Source: Candidatus Profundicultor aquiphilus (GTDB lineage Bacteria; Atribacterota; Atribacteria; Atribacterales; Caldatribacteriaceae). From it: a stretch of 15,480 nucleotides of DNA. Both the position numbers and the translations under genes were made by a program. The stretch lies in contig JABUEZ010000014.1 of the NCBI GenBank assembly GCA_013314795.1, forward strand, positions 1 to 15,480, written 5' to 3'. Position 1 is the stretch's first letter; every line of letters starts with the position of its first letter. This document shows positions 1-8,299 of this stretch, piece after piece. Below the pieces are notes generated by a model that had not been told where the DNA came from, did not search any database, and saw nothing but the letters and a program-made list of their open reading frames with translations.

Positions 1-1554
1 TTGGAAGGGGCAAGCACCATCACTCAGCAACTTTCCCGGAGTCGATTTTTAACCCAGAAACAGGTTTTAGACCGAAAAATCAAGGAAATATTCCTCGCCC
101 TAATGCTGGAAAAAAAATACACCAAGGATCAGATTTTCGAAGCCTACCTCAACCAGATCTACCTTGGACACGGTGTATACGGCGTCAAGGCTGCAGCGAA
201 AACCTACTTTGGTAAGGAATTACAGGAGTTAAACCTGGCCGAAGTGGCCATGCTCGTGGGTATAGCGCGTTCGCCGGGAAACTTTTCTCCCTATGTGAAC
301 TTTAAAACCGCGCAGAGGCAGCAAAAAAGAGTGCTGCAAAGAATGCGATCCCTGGGATTTATCACCGAAGAAGAATTCCAAACCGCCCTTTCTACTCCTA
401 TTGTACTTTCAGGTCTGGAACCCAATCGTTCCCTGGCCCCCCACTTCATTGACTATATCCTTAAAGAATTGGGAAAAAACTTTGACGAAAGAACCATTTT
501 TAGCGGCGGGTTAAAGGTGTACACCACCTTAGATATCGATTTGCAAAAGACCGCCAATCAAGTGTTACAGGAGGGTGAGTATGAGGGTGCCATTCTCTGC
601 ATCGATCCCCAGAATGGGTACATCAAAGCGATGGTTGGTGGGCGAAATTATCAGGAAAGTAAATTCAATCGTGCCACGCAAGCTTACCGCCAGCCCGGTT
701 CCACCTTCAAACCTTTTATTTACGCAGCCAGCATGGACAGCGGATTCACCCCAAGTAGTGTCTTAGTGGATGAGCCACTCGTTTTCCCCAACGGCTGGAA
801 GCCCCAAAATTATGAGAAGAAATTCCGAGGAGCCATAACCCTGCGAGAAGCTCTGGAGGGCTCGGTAAACATTATAGGAATCAAGCTACTTCAAGAAACC
901 GGAATCGACAAAGTCATCAGTTATGCCCGAAAAATGGGAATCAAAAGTCAACTGCGAAGAGATCTTTCCCTCGCCCTGGGTACTTCTGAAATAACCCTGA
1001 TGGAACTCGTCACCGCCTATTGTGCCTTTGCCAATAAAGGAATGGTACCAGAACCCATCGCCATCCTCAGGGTGGAAAATGCCAAGGGTCAGGTCCTTTA
1101 TGAAAATAAACCCGCCCTCCATCAGGCCCTCTCCGAAGACACGGCGTATATCATGGCAAGACTCCTCCAAGGGGTGATCGAACGAGGCACCGGTCGAAGG
1201 GCCAACATCGAAAGGCCAGCAGGAGGAAAAACAGGAACTACAGAGGACTTTATCGATGCCTGGTTCGTGGGATTTACTCCAGATCTGGTGTGCGGAATTT
1301 ACCTTGGCAATGATGATCGCACTCCTCTGGGACCCCAGAAAACCGGAGGTATCATCGCCGCTCCTATGTTTGCCAAAGTCATGAAAGAAGCCCACCGGAA
1401 TCTTCCGGTACACGACTTTTCAAGACCCGATGGTGTCGTGGAGCTGGAAGTCTGCCTAAAGAGCGGTTTGCTTCCCGGAAATGCCTGTAAAACCGTAAGA
1501 CTCCCCTTCAAAAAGGGAAGAATCCCTCAGGAAACATGCACTCTCTGTCAGTGA
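1..1554 (+). CDS. Penicillin-binding protein 1A, class A (bifunctional transglycosylase/transpeptidase), 5' end missing
   Basis: Bifunctional cell-wall synthase that polymerises lipid II into glycan strands and cross-links the stem peptides on the outer face of the inner membrane. The window opens inside the glycosyltransferase (GT51) domain: the frame is open from base 1 and the motif EGASTITQQL (residues 2-11, window numbering) is visible. It is followed by the R-K-x-K-E helix (25-29), YLNQIYLGHGVYG (about 49-61) and AEVAMLVGIARSPGNFSPY (about 80-98). The transpeptidase domain has all three active-site motifs: STFK (234-237, nucleophile Ser234), SVN (288-290) and KTG (410-412). The C-terminal tail carries four Cys, as in many PBP1A proteins. 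Complete PBP1A proteins are usually 650-800 residues, so the cytoplasmic tail, membrane anchor and first GT51 motif lie outside the window. The TTG at base 1 is not the true start. The gene converges on mutS2 with 8 bases between stops and no obvious shared terminator. The symbol is left blank because mrcA/ponA naming depends on the lineage. Confidence 0.96.
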   Translation: MEGASTITQQLSRSRFLTQKQVLDRKIKEIFLALMLEKKYTKDQIFEAYLNQIYLGHGVYGVKAAAKTYFGKELQELNLAEVAMLVGIARSPGNFSPYVNFKTAQRQQKRVLQRMRSLGFITEEEFQTALSTPIVLSGLEPNRSLAPHFIDYILKELGKNFDERTIFSGGLKVYTTLDIDLQKTANQVLQEGEYEGAILCIDPQNGYIKAMVGGRNYQESKFNRATQAYRQPGSTFKPFIYAASMDSGFTPSSVLVDEPLVFPNGWKPQNYEKKFRGAITLREALEGSVNIIGIKLLQETGIDKVISYARKMGIKSQLRRDLSLALGTSEITLMELVTAYCAFANKGMVPEPIAILRVENAKGQVLYENKPALHQALSEDTAYIMARLLQGVIERGTGRRANIERPAGGKTGTTEDFIDAWFVGFTPDLVCGIYLGNDDRTPLGPQKTGGIIAAPMFAKVMKEAHRNLPVHDFSRPDGVVELEVCLKSGLLPGNACKTVRLPFKKGRIPQETCTLCQ

Positions 1555-1562
1555 GTAACTCC

Positions 1563-3914
1563 CTAAGACTTCAGGGTTACCACCGTTACCCCGAGTCCCC
1601 CTTCCTCAGGATAACCCAGGCGAAAGCTCTCTACATAAGGGTGTTTCCTCAAAAATTCGTGGGTCAGTTCTCGTAAGATTCCCTCTCCTTTACCGTGAAT
1701 CACGTACACAGTGGTAAAACCAGCCAAGATAACCCGATCAAAGTACTGATCAAGCCTTTCCAGGGCCTCGTCTCGGGTGAGGGATCGTATTTCAATCTCA
1801 TTCCTTACCACAGGAGTAGTAAAGCGAGGAAAACCGGAAGGCAAAGAAGTTTCGTCCCCGGCCTCTATTCTGTGCAATGACTCCACAGAAACTTTTATTT
1901 TCCTCCCTGCTATATTCACCAGAGCATTCTTTTTTCTCTCGTCCAGCGAAACAATTGTCCCGGCCTGGTTCAGGGAATCTACAAGAACCATGTCTCCTTC
2001 CTGAAAATGTATCCTTTCACCTGAAGGAATCTCCACCACGCTTTCTTCTATCGCTTTGACCTTTTCTGCTTCTTCTCCCATTCTCTTTTTCCAGCGTTCA
2101 TACTCCTCCTGGTCAAGCTGTTTCTCCCGTCTCAACTTCCCTACAATTTGGGATACCTCGTCTTTCGTTTTACTCAGATATTCCTCAAGCTCCCTCTTAA
2201 ACTCCCTGAGAAGCATCTTCTCCTTCTTCTGCAAATTTTCCATCTTTTCTGCTATCTCTCTCTCCCTTTGTTCCAATTCCTTCATTTTTAAGGCGTTTTC
2301 CTCCGTAATTTTAGATAGAGTACTTTTCTCGCGGGTAAGAGCAATGATCAGGTCGTTCAACTGAATTTCCTCAGCGCTCAAGAGCTGTACAGCACCATCG
2401 ATGATTTCCCTTGGAAGACCCACCCGTTCCGAGATCTTAATACCGTAACTTGCCCCTATCTCTCCTAATACCAGTCGGTAGGTGGGCTCAAATGTATCAG
2501 GATTGATAGCCAAAGAGGCAACAGACATTCCCTCCTCCTGGGAAGCCCGATATTTCAGGACTGGCAGGTGGGTAGTGACAATACACATTGCCCCCTTCTT
2601 CTGCAAGTACTTCAACGTGGCGATGGCCAGAGCCGTACCCTCATTTGGGTCAGTCCCTGCACCCAGTTCATCGATGAGAAAAAGGACTCTGGAGCAGTCT
2701 CCCCTGAGCGCTTCCGCAAGATTCCGAGTTCGGGACGTAAATGTGCTGAGTTCACTCTCGATGTCCTGGTGGTCACCGATGTCCACAAATAAATCTTCGT
2801 AAAAAGGGATGAGAGAACCAGCCTGGAGAGGAACCGGAATACCACAGAAAGTCAGCGTAACAATCAGAGCCAGGCTTTTCAGAAGAACTGTTTTTCCACC
2901 GGCATTGGGACCACTGACTACAAGAATTCTTTTGGCAGGAGAAATATGCAAATCAAACGGAACAGCTTTTTTACCCAGGAGCGGATGCCTTCCCCCTCGA
3001 ATGATAAGCTCCTCTCCCCCCACCTGGGGAATAATCCCCTCCCAGGTTTCTCCCAGTTTCACCTTTGCTCGCAAAAGGTCAAGCTGAATGAAACTTGAAA
3101 AGGCCAGATGCATATCAGGCGCAAACGGTCTGAGATCTGAAGTAATCCGATAGAGAATCTTGGCGATCTCTTCCTGCTCAAGGTGTCTCAGCAACTCCAA
3201 TTCGTTATTAAGGCGAGAAACCGCCTTGGGTTCAATGAAAACTGTAGAACCACTGGAAGAGTAATCAACCACGATGCCATCCACAGCATGCCGGTGTTGA
3301 ATCTTAACCGGAACCACATAGCGATCCTTCCGGACGGTGTACATCCTTTCCTGAAGCCATGAGCTCACCTTGGAACTCTGCAAAAATTCGCTCAATGTCT
3401 CTTCAATGCGCTCACTGGTGATTTTTATCTTGCGACGCAACTGATAGAGATGATCACTGGCGGTATCCAGCACATACCCGTCAGGAGAAACGATTTTCTC
3501 TATTTTCTTACGGAGAGCAGCAAAGTCTTTGATCTTCTCCAGATAGTCATTCCACAGAGAAACATATTTTTCGGCAATTTTTCTTTCTTTGAAGAAACGT
3601 ATACTCTCTCCACAGAGCACAAAAAATCTCCACAACTGTACAAGACCTTCTACATTGAGCGTAGAACCCGGAATTTTTAAAACTTCCAGAGTGGCACGCA
3701 AATCTGGCAACCCTTCCAGATTGAGATCCCCATCAAATTTTGACATTTCCTGAAATTCTGCGGTATGACGTAAAAGAAGAGCGATTTCCGAAGCAACAAA
3801 GGAAGGGCGTATTGAAAGTTCCTCTTTTGTGGCTACGCAGGAAACGAAAGAAGACAAACGTTCTACAATTTTATCGAACTCAAAACTCTTCAAGATTTCC
3901 CAGGTCAACATCAT
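1563..3914 (-). CDS. mutS2: MutS2 family protein: MutS paralogue ATPase with C-terminal Smr nuclease domain
   Basis: 783-residue MutS2, the normal length for the family. It lacks the mismatch-recognition domain of MutS1. Family members bind branched DNA and suppress recombination; in Bacillus subtilis MutS2 also senses collided ribosomes and helps rescue them. Visible parts in order: core/clamp region with RKDRYVVPVKIQ (about 191-202) and SSSGSTVFIEP; Walker A GPNAGGKT (335-342); Walker B FLIDELGAGTDP with D415/E416; a long charged coiled coil (about 520-620); a KOW-like segment (about 637-685); and an Smr domain (707-783) with HGKG at 740-743. The usual Smr LDLRG motif reads IEIRS here. The reading frame is open to 3983, but the ATG at 3914 is preferred. 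It gives the family N-terminus (MMLTWEILKSFEFDKIV), and the extra 23 residues look unlike MutS2 and overlap cvpA. The chosen start still overlaps the cvpA 3' end by 35 bases, suggesting translational coupling. It is the last gene of the cluster. Confidence 0.95.
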   Translation of the reverse strand: MMLTWEILKSFEFDKIVERLSSFVSCVATKEELSIRPSFVASEIALLLRHTAEFQEMSKFDGDLNLEGLPDLRATLEVLKIPGSTLNVEGLVQLWRFFVLCGESIRFFKERKIAEKYVSLWNDYLEKIKDFAALRKKIEKIVSPDGYVLDTASDHLYQLRRKIKITSERIEETLSEFLQSSKVSSWLQERMYTVRKDRYVVPVKIQHRHAVDGIVVDYSSSGSTVFIEPKAVSRLNNELELLRHLEQEEIAKILYRITSDLRPFAPDMHLAFSSFIQLDLLRAKVKLGETWEGIIPQVGGEELIIRGGRHPLLGKKAVPFDLHISPAKRILVVSGPNAGGKTVLLKSLALIVTLTFCGIPVPLQAGSLIPFYEDLFVDIGDHQDIESELSTFTSRTRNLAEALRGDCSRVLFLIDELGAGTDPNEGTALAIATLKYLQKKGAMCIVTTHLPVLKYRASQEEGMSVASLAINPDTFEPTYRLVLGEIGASYGIKISERVGLPREIIDGAVQLLSAEEIQLNDLIIALTREKSTLSKITEENALKMKELEQREREIAEKMENLQKKEKMLLREFKRELEEYLSKTKDEVSQIVGKLRREKQLDQEEYERWKKRMGEEAEKVKAIEESVVEIPSGERIHFQEGDMVLVDSLNQAGTIVSLDERKKNALVNIAGRKIKVSVESLHRIEAGDETSLPSGFPRFTTPVVRNEIEIRSLTRDEALERLDQYFDRVILAGFTTVYVIHGKGEGILRELTHEFLRKHPYVESFRLGYPEEGGLGVTVVTLKS

Positions 3915-4449
3915 CCTTGAAAATACCTTTTTCGAGAATTGCACGGAGAAAACCAGCCTGAGGAAACCTGACGGTCCAGTCATGCAAATACGTAATCACC
4001 GGAAGGGTTAAGTCCTGATAAAAACGGGATTGATACACATAACCGTTGAGGAACTGAAGATAGGAAAAATTGAGCACCAGAAGAGTAATAACCAAAATCC
4101 AGAACATCCCTTTCACAATTCCCATGAAAAAACCCAGAACTGCATCAACCCACACAATGTCAAGCTTTTCGAAAACCCTGCGGAACAAAATTCCCATCCA
4201 GGAAAAAAACATAATAACAGGGATAAAAATGATTAAAAATCCGACCAGATGAAGCACCCAGGAGTTGTCCCAGCCCAAAAACCGCCCAATGAAATCACCG
4301 ATGACAAGATAATAGCTCAACCCCAGGATAAATCCTACCACCAGCCCAGCAAAGCTCAAAAACTCTTTACTGAAGCCACGAATAGAGCTGCGAATTACAT
4401 TCACCAGAACCAGAAACACACAAAAAATGGTATACCAGTCAGCGGTCAA
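3880..4449 (-). CDS. cvpA: CvpA family integral membrane protein
   Basis: Small hydrophobic protein of 189 residues with four likely membrane helices: about 6-23, 31-51, 63-89 and 103-128. It carries the family pattern RGFSKEFLSFAGLVVGF (24-40) after helix 1 and LGFFMGIVKGMFWIL (105-119) in helix 4. CvpA was named for a role in colicin V production in E. coli, but its function in most bacteria is poorly defined; envelope integrity has been suggested. The start is TTG at 4449, which overlaps the pheT stop in a TTGA arrangement, a hallmark of coupled translation. A GGGAGG purine run lies about 13 bases upstream, inside the pheT coding end, which is rather far for an optimal ribosome site. The 3' end overlaps mutS2. 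A cvpA-family gene just upstream of mutS2 is also found in Bacillus (yshB, with polX between), which supports the assignment. Confidence 0.88.
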   Translation of the reverse strand: MTADWYTIFCVFLVLVNVIRSSIRGFSKEFLSFAGLVVGFILGLSYYLVIGDFIGRFLGWDNSWVLHLVGFLIIFIPVIMFFSWMGILFRRVFEKLDIVWVDAVLGFFMGIVKGMFWILVITLLVLNFSYLQFLNGYVYQSRFYQDLTLPVITYLHDWTVRFPQAGFLRAILEKGIFKDDVDLGNLEEF

Positions 4450-6818
4450 GGATGAACGAATTCCTCCCGGAGATGAACACCCCTCATTTTTTTGATGTTT
4501 TCTTTAATTTTTTGAACCCAGACATCCACTTCCTCATCATTCAGTGTCCGCTCCAGAGAACGAAAGATGCAACGGAAAGACAACCCTTTCTTTTCCCGAG
4601 GAAGAGGTTTCCCCTCGAAAATGTCAAAGACCTCCACGCTCTCTACAGTCATTTCCTCCTTCGCGATCACCTCATCAATCTTTTCCTTCATCGCATTCCA
4701 GGAAAGGCTCCTGTCTACCACCACGGAAATATCTCGGACAATGGCAGGAAAGAGGTTCGCCCCTTTTATGGCCGGAATAACATCTTTAACCAGACCAAAA
4801 ATCTCTTCCAATCTTAACTCCAGATAATACAACTCTCCTCGCATATCCAATCTCCAGAGCGTCCTTTCGGACAATTTACCACCCCACCCCAGAAGATCTC
4901 CTCCGGAAGAACTGAGAACAAAAGCTACGTTTTTCTCAAAACCGGGTATTCTGTCATCCCAGGGAAGAAACCGAACCCCTCCCAAGCTTACCCCAATAAC
5001 TTCAAGGATTTCTTCCACGAGGCCTTTGAGGACAAAAAAGTCCACCTGAGCACCTTTCTGCCAGAGGAGAGGCAAAAGATACCCACAGAGCACCATGCCC
5101 AACCTTAACTCCTCTTTCCAGGGATTCTCCACTTCTTTTGAAGGATAAAAAACCTTCCCCACTTCGAAAAGACCAAAATGATTCCGTCCTCTACCAAGAT
5201 TCAACCGAAGGACTCCCAGCAGGGAAAGTAAGATCTGCGAGCGGAGAAAAGATTGATCCTGAGAAAGGGGATTTTTAATGGCCACGAGCTGTTCTGCTTC
5301 GATTTCCAATTCTTGCACCGTTTTTGGGTCCACAAAAGAGAGGGTAACGGCTTCCTTTAAACCCCGAGAAACCAGGAAAGTTCTCAATCTCTGCTCAAGG
5401 GCATAGTTTTTTTCCGCATCTCCTGGATCAAAAGGAAAACCCGGAGAAGAGAGACGAATTTGCTCGTATCCGTTGATCCTCCCCACTTCTTCGGCAATGT
5501 CAACCATGGCGGCCACATCCGCCCGAAAACTGGGAACCTTCACCGTGAAGTCCCTCTCGGTACGCGCAGCAACCGTAAAACCCAACCTTTCCAGAATCCG
5601 AATCATCCTCTCGGTCTCTACCTGGCAACTTAAAATCTCGTTGATTTTTTCGGGGAAAACCCGCACAGTCCTTTCCAAACAGGGTGGCTCTCCAGCGATA
5701 GCCCATTCTTTAGCAATCTGGATACCCCCCTCTTGAGAAAGGAGTGAAAGCACTCTTTCCGAAGCATATCTCACCCTTTGAGGATCAACCCCGCGTTCGA
5801 AACGCGCAGACGCCTCAGTCCTTAAACCAAGAGCCCTTGAGGTTCTTCGAATGGAAACCCGATTAAAAAACGCCGATTCCAGAAATACTTCCCGTGTAGT
5901 CGGGGAAACTTCGGTATTCTGTCCTCCCATGATTCCTGCTATTCCAATCGGAGAACGACCATCGGCGATAACCAGCATTTCTCCAGAAAGCTCCCTTTGC
6001 AAACCATCGATGGTGATAATTCTCTCTCCAGCTTTCGCTCGACGGACCACCACCAGGTTATCCTTAATACACGACGCATCAAAAGCATGAAGAGGTTGTC
6101 CAATCTCCATCATGACGAGATTGGTAATATCAACCACATTGTTGATAGGCCGAAGCCCTAAAAGATAAAGGTCCCTCACAATCTCCCAGGAAGAGGGTTT
6201 CACCGTAACGTTAGCAATAAATTTTCCAGTATAATAAGGACAGAGGTCAAAATCTTCGTCCCGCAAGGTCAAAGGAGAGGGAATTTCGACTTCTTGATAG
6301 GCGACCCCGGGCTCCTCCCAATCCAGATCGAGTTTTGCCGAGAGATCCCGCACAATGCCCACTATTGAGAGGCAATCCCCACGATTGGGGGTGATTTCAA
6401 GGTCCATTACCGTGTCACGTTCAAAGAGAAAACGGGAAATATCTTCTCCTTCTGGGAAAACGTCAGGAAGCGCGATAAGAAATTCAAGCACCTCCTTTTC
6501 CTCTCCCGCCACCAAAGAAAAGGAAGGAGTTCCTTCCCGCAAGGAGATGAGCACCCTCGTCCCAGGTTGAGGTACTCCCCAGTTCTTCACTCTCACAGGG
6601 AAGGTCTTCTCTTTCATTTTTACCAGACATTCTGAATAGAGGAAGCCCTTTTTCGCCTCCTCCAGAGTCCCTGCGTAAAGAGGAAAGGCAAAAATATCTT
6701 CCACGTGCGCCATTCTTTCCACTACCAGCCCCTGCTCAATGAGGAGCGTGGCAAGCTCCTGCGGAGGAACATCAAGTCCCCTAAGAAACCGTTTTAAAAT
6801 GGAATAGGCAATTCGCAT
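4446..6818 (-). CDS. pheT: Phenylalanyl-tRNA synthetase beta subunit
   Basis: Beta chain (790 residues) of the cytoplasmic (alpha-beta)2 enzyme that charges tRNA-Phe. Visible domains: an N-terminal B1 segment (MRIAYSILKRFLRGLDVPP), then a region at about 40-150 where the EMAP-type tRNA-binding OB fold belongs. The usual HPxADxL and SxGMxCSxxELG signatures are absent there. The B3/B4 editing domain follows, with NNVVDITNLVMMEIGQPLHAFD (N226 onwards), then B5 and the catalytic-like module with DIAEEVGRINGYE (E443-E444), and a C-terminal ferredoxin-fold anticodon-binding domain from about residue 690 (FPAIVRDISVVVD). The start ATG at 6818 is supported by TAGGAG seven bases upstream; the TAG of that motif is the pheS stop codon. 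The pheS-pheT gap is 9 bases. At the 3' end the TGA overlaps the TTG start of the cvpA gene. Apart from the degenerate OB region the protein looks fully functional. Confidence 0.97.
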   Translation of the reverse strand: MRIAYSILKRFLRGLDVPPQELATLLIEQGLVVERMAHVEDIFAFPLYAGTLEEAKKGFLYSECLVKMKEKTFPVRVKNWGVPQPGTRVLISLREGTPSFSLVAGEEKEVLEFLIALPDVFPEGEDISRFLFERDTVMDLEITPNRGDCLSIVGIVRDLSAKLDLDWEEPGVAYQEVEIPSPLTLRDEDFDLCPYYTGKFIANVTVKPSSWEIVRDLYLLGLRPINNVVDITNLVMMEIGQPLHAFDASCIKDNLVVVRRAKAGERIITIDGLQRELSGEMLVIADGRSPIGIAGIMGGQNTEVSPTTREVFLESAFFNRVSIRRTSRALGLRTEASARFERGVDPQRVRYASERVLSLLSQEGGIQIAKEWAIAGEPPCLERTVRVFPEKINEILSCQVETERMIRILERLGFTVAARTERDFTVKVPSFRADVAAMVDIAEEVGRINGYEQIRLSSPGFPFDPGDAEKNYALEQRLRTFLVSRGLKEAVTLSFVDPKTVQELEIEAEQLVAIKNPLSQDQSFLRSQILLSLLGVLRLNLGRGRNHFGLFEVGKVFYPSKEVENPWKEELRLGMVLCGYLLPLLWQKGAQVDFFVLKGLVEEILEVIGVSLGGVRFLPWDDRIPGFEKNVAFVLSSSGGDLLGWGGKLSERTLWRLDMRGELYYLELRLEEIFGLVKDVIPAIKGANLFPAIVRDISVVVDRSLSWNAMKEKIDEVIAKEEMTVESVEVFDIFEGKPLPREKKGLSFRCIFRSLERTLNDEEVDVWVQKIKENIKKMRGVHLREEFVHP

Positions 6819-6827
6819 AGTTTTCTC

Positions 6828-7862
6828 CTATCGCAAAGCCTTAAATTGTTCCAGGAAATTCACATCATTTTCCAAAAACCACCGGATATCGGTAACACCA
6901 AATTTCAACATGGTGATTCGCTCAACTCCCATGCCAAAGGCAAACCCTCTCACTTGTTCGGGATCGTATCCCACTTTTGCAAAAACCTGGGGATGCACAA
7001 GACCTGCCCCCATGATTTCCAGCCACCCACTGTATCCACAGGATCGACATCCTTTGCCCTGGCAGACTCCACACGATACATCCACTTCAGCACTGGGTTC
7101 GGTAAAGGGGAAATAACTGGGTCGAAAACGGACTTGCCGGTGAAGACCAAAGAAACGCCGCACAAATATTGCTACAGTGCCCTTGAGGTCTCCCATGCTG
7201 ATAGAAGGAGCCACCACCAACCCTTCGATCTGATGAAACATAGGACTGTGAGTGGCGTCAAAGGCGTCTCGACGGTAACACCTTCCCGGTACCACCACCT
7301 TAAAAGGCGGGGTCAGTTTCTGCATGGCGCGTATTTGACCAGGAGAGGTATGAGTCCGCAAAAGCCAGCCAGGAGAGAGATAAAAAGAATCCTGATCATC
7401 GCGGGTCGGATGATCCGGAGGAATGTTCAGGGCTTCAAAATTATAGAAATCACTTTCAATTTCCGGCCCACTTTCAATTCTGAAGCCCAGACTTTGAAAA
7501 ATCGACAGGATTTGATCTCTCACAATAAGAACAGGGTGAAAAGAACCCACCCATTGCTTTCTCCCCGGTAATGTAACATCGATAAACGATGACGATTCTC
7601 CTTTCTCAAACATCAGCCATTCGTATTTTTTCTTCAAATCTTCTTCCATCCGGCTTTTTATTTCGTTCAGCTTTTGTCCCCATATCCTTTTTTCTTCTGG
7701 AGAGAGACTGCGGAGTTGCGTCAAAAAATCCCCCATCAAGCTTTTTCGACCCAGATACTGACCCTTTACCCGATTCAACTCATCAAGGGTTTCAACCTTC
7801 GCCAGGCTTTCCTGAAAATCAGAAAAGTACTTTTCCAACATCTCCATTTTTTTATCGTCCAA
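6828..7862 (-). CDS. pheS: Phenylalanyl-tRNA synthetase alpha subunit
   Basis: Catalytic alpha chain (344 residues with this start) that activates phenylalanine and forms Phe-tRNA with PheT. Class II signatures are clear: GFRIESGPEIESDFYNFEAL (motif 1 region), HPTRDDQDSFYL, LLRTHTSPGQIRAM, FHQIEGLVV (motif 2 region) and GFAFGMGVERITMLKFG (motif 3). A C-x2-C-x4-C-x2-C zinc-knuckle-like cluster sits at C264, C267, C272 and C275, before GWLEIMGAGLVHP; many bacterial PheS proteins have it, E. coli does not. The N-terminal coiled coil is short but typical. The frame is open to an ATG at 7907, but that codon lies inside the rplT terminator and would add odd residues. The TTG at 7862 has AGGTGG eight bases upstream. 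The ATG at 7847 (MEMLEKYF) is the main alternative with weaker Shine-Dalgarno support. The start is therefore uncertain by a few codons; the identity is not. Confidence 0.95.
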   Translation of the reverse strand: MDDKKMEMLEKYFSDFQESLAKVETLDELNRVKGQYLGRKSLMGDFLTQLRSLSPEEKRIWGQKLNEIKSRMEEDLKKKYEWLMFEKGESSSFIDVTLPGRKQWVGSFHPVLIVRDQILSIFQSLGFRIESGPEIESDFYNFEALNIPPDHPTRDDQDSFYLSPGWLLRTHTSPGQIRAMQKLTPPFKVVVPGRCYRRDAFDATHSPMFHQIEGLVVAPSISMGDLKGTVAIFVRRFFGLHRQVRFRPSYFPFTEPSAEVDVSCGVCQGKGCRSCGYSGWLEIMGAGLVHPQVFAKVGYDPEQVRGFAFGMGVERITMLKFGVTDIRWFLENDVNFLEQFKALR

Positions 7863-7884
7863 AGCACAAACCACCTTCCCTAAC

Positions 7885-7911
7885 AAAAAAGCGATGCCCG
7901 GAGGCATCGCT
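7885..7911 (-). terminator. Rho-independent terminator after rplT, upstream of pheS
   Basis: On the minus strand, 18 bases after the rplT stop, a perfect 9-bp stem (AGCGATGCC paired with GGCATCGCT) closes a TCCG tetraloop. It runs straight into T residues (TTTTTT then G). This is the canonical form of an intrinsic terminator for the infC-rpmI-rplT transcript. Because pheS starts within about 25-40 bases downstream and no convincing promoter lies between, the terminator is probably partial, tuning readthrough into pheST, or acts as an attenuator. That last point is inference. Confidence 0.85.
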
Positions 7912-7928
7912 CTACAAAGTAGAAAAGA

Positions 7929-8282
7929 CTAACGTTGTTCCTTTGCTACTTTAAGGAGCTCGGAAAGAGCTTCGGGATTCTCGATGGATAAATTTGCCAA
8001 AACTTTCCGGTTTAACTGGATGCCCGCTTTCTTCAGCGCGCCCATGAACTGGCTATACGTCATTCCCTGACTCCGCACAAAAGCATTAATCCTGACAATC
8101 CATAACCGACGAAAGTCTCTTTTCCGATTTCTTCGATCCCGGTAAGCATAGGCCAGGGATTTCATAACCTGTTCTTTGGCCCTCTTGTAAGAGCGAGAAC
8201 GAGCACCACGATAACCCTTGGCCATCTTCATAATCTTTTTCCTTTTCTCCCTTGAAGCAACGTTCATTTTCACTCTGGTCAT
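7929..8282 (-). CDS. rplT: 50S ribosomal protein L20
   Basis: 117-residue, strongly basic L20, needed early in 50S assembly, where its N-terminal extension threads into 23S rRNA. In E. coli and B. subtilis it also represses its own operon. Family hallmarks are present: AKGYRGARSRSYKRAKEQVM (about 21-40), YAYRDRRNRKRDFRRLWIVR (about 45-64), INAFVRSQGMTYSQFM and LKKAGIQLNRKVLANL. The length matches the usual 115-120. The ATG start at 8282 has AAGGTGA seven bases upstream. The gene lies 17 bases after rpmI and ends just before a hairpin terminator. The N-terminus reads MTRVKMNVASREKRKK instead of the common MPRVKRGV..., a mild variation. Confidence 0.97.
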   Translation of the reverse strand: MTRVKMNVASREKRKKIMKMAKGYRGARSRSYKRAKEQVMKSLAYAYRDRRNRKRDFRRLWIVRINAFVRSQGMTYSQFMGALKKAGIQLNRKVLANLSIENPEALSELLKVAKEQR

Positions 8283-8299
8283 GATTCATTCACCTTCCC

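Noticed and set aside
886..1413. 175-codon open frame on the minus strand opposite the PBP gene
   Set aside because: It covers the SxN and KTG motifs of a clear penicillin-binding protein; the antisense product looks like a shadow frame.
1540..1600. Bidirectional terminator between the convergent PBP and mutS2 genes
   Set aside because: Only a weak, mismatched CCCT/AGGG stem without a T-run was seen, so termination here is not supported by a visible intrinsic signal.
3915..3983. Upstream start for mutS2 giving 806 residues
   Set aside because: The extra 23 residues do not resemble MutS2 and lie within the end of the cvpA-family gene; the ATG at 3914 gives the family N-terminus.
6846..7571. 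241-codon open frame on the plus strand opposite pheS
   Set aside because: It lies entirely within the conserved pheS coding region and its translation shows no recognisable motif.
7863..7928. T-box or leader-peptide control upstream of pheS
   Set aside because: The gap of about 66 bases is too short for a T-box, and I found no Phe-rich leader peptide.
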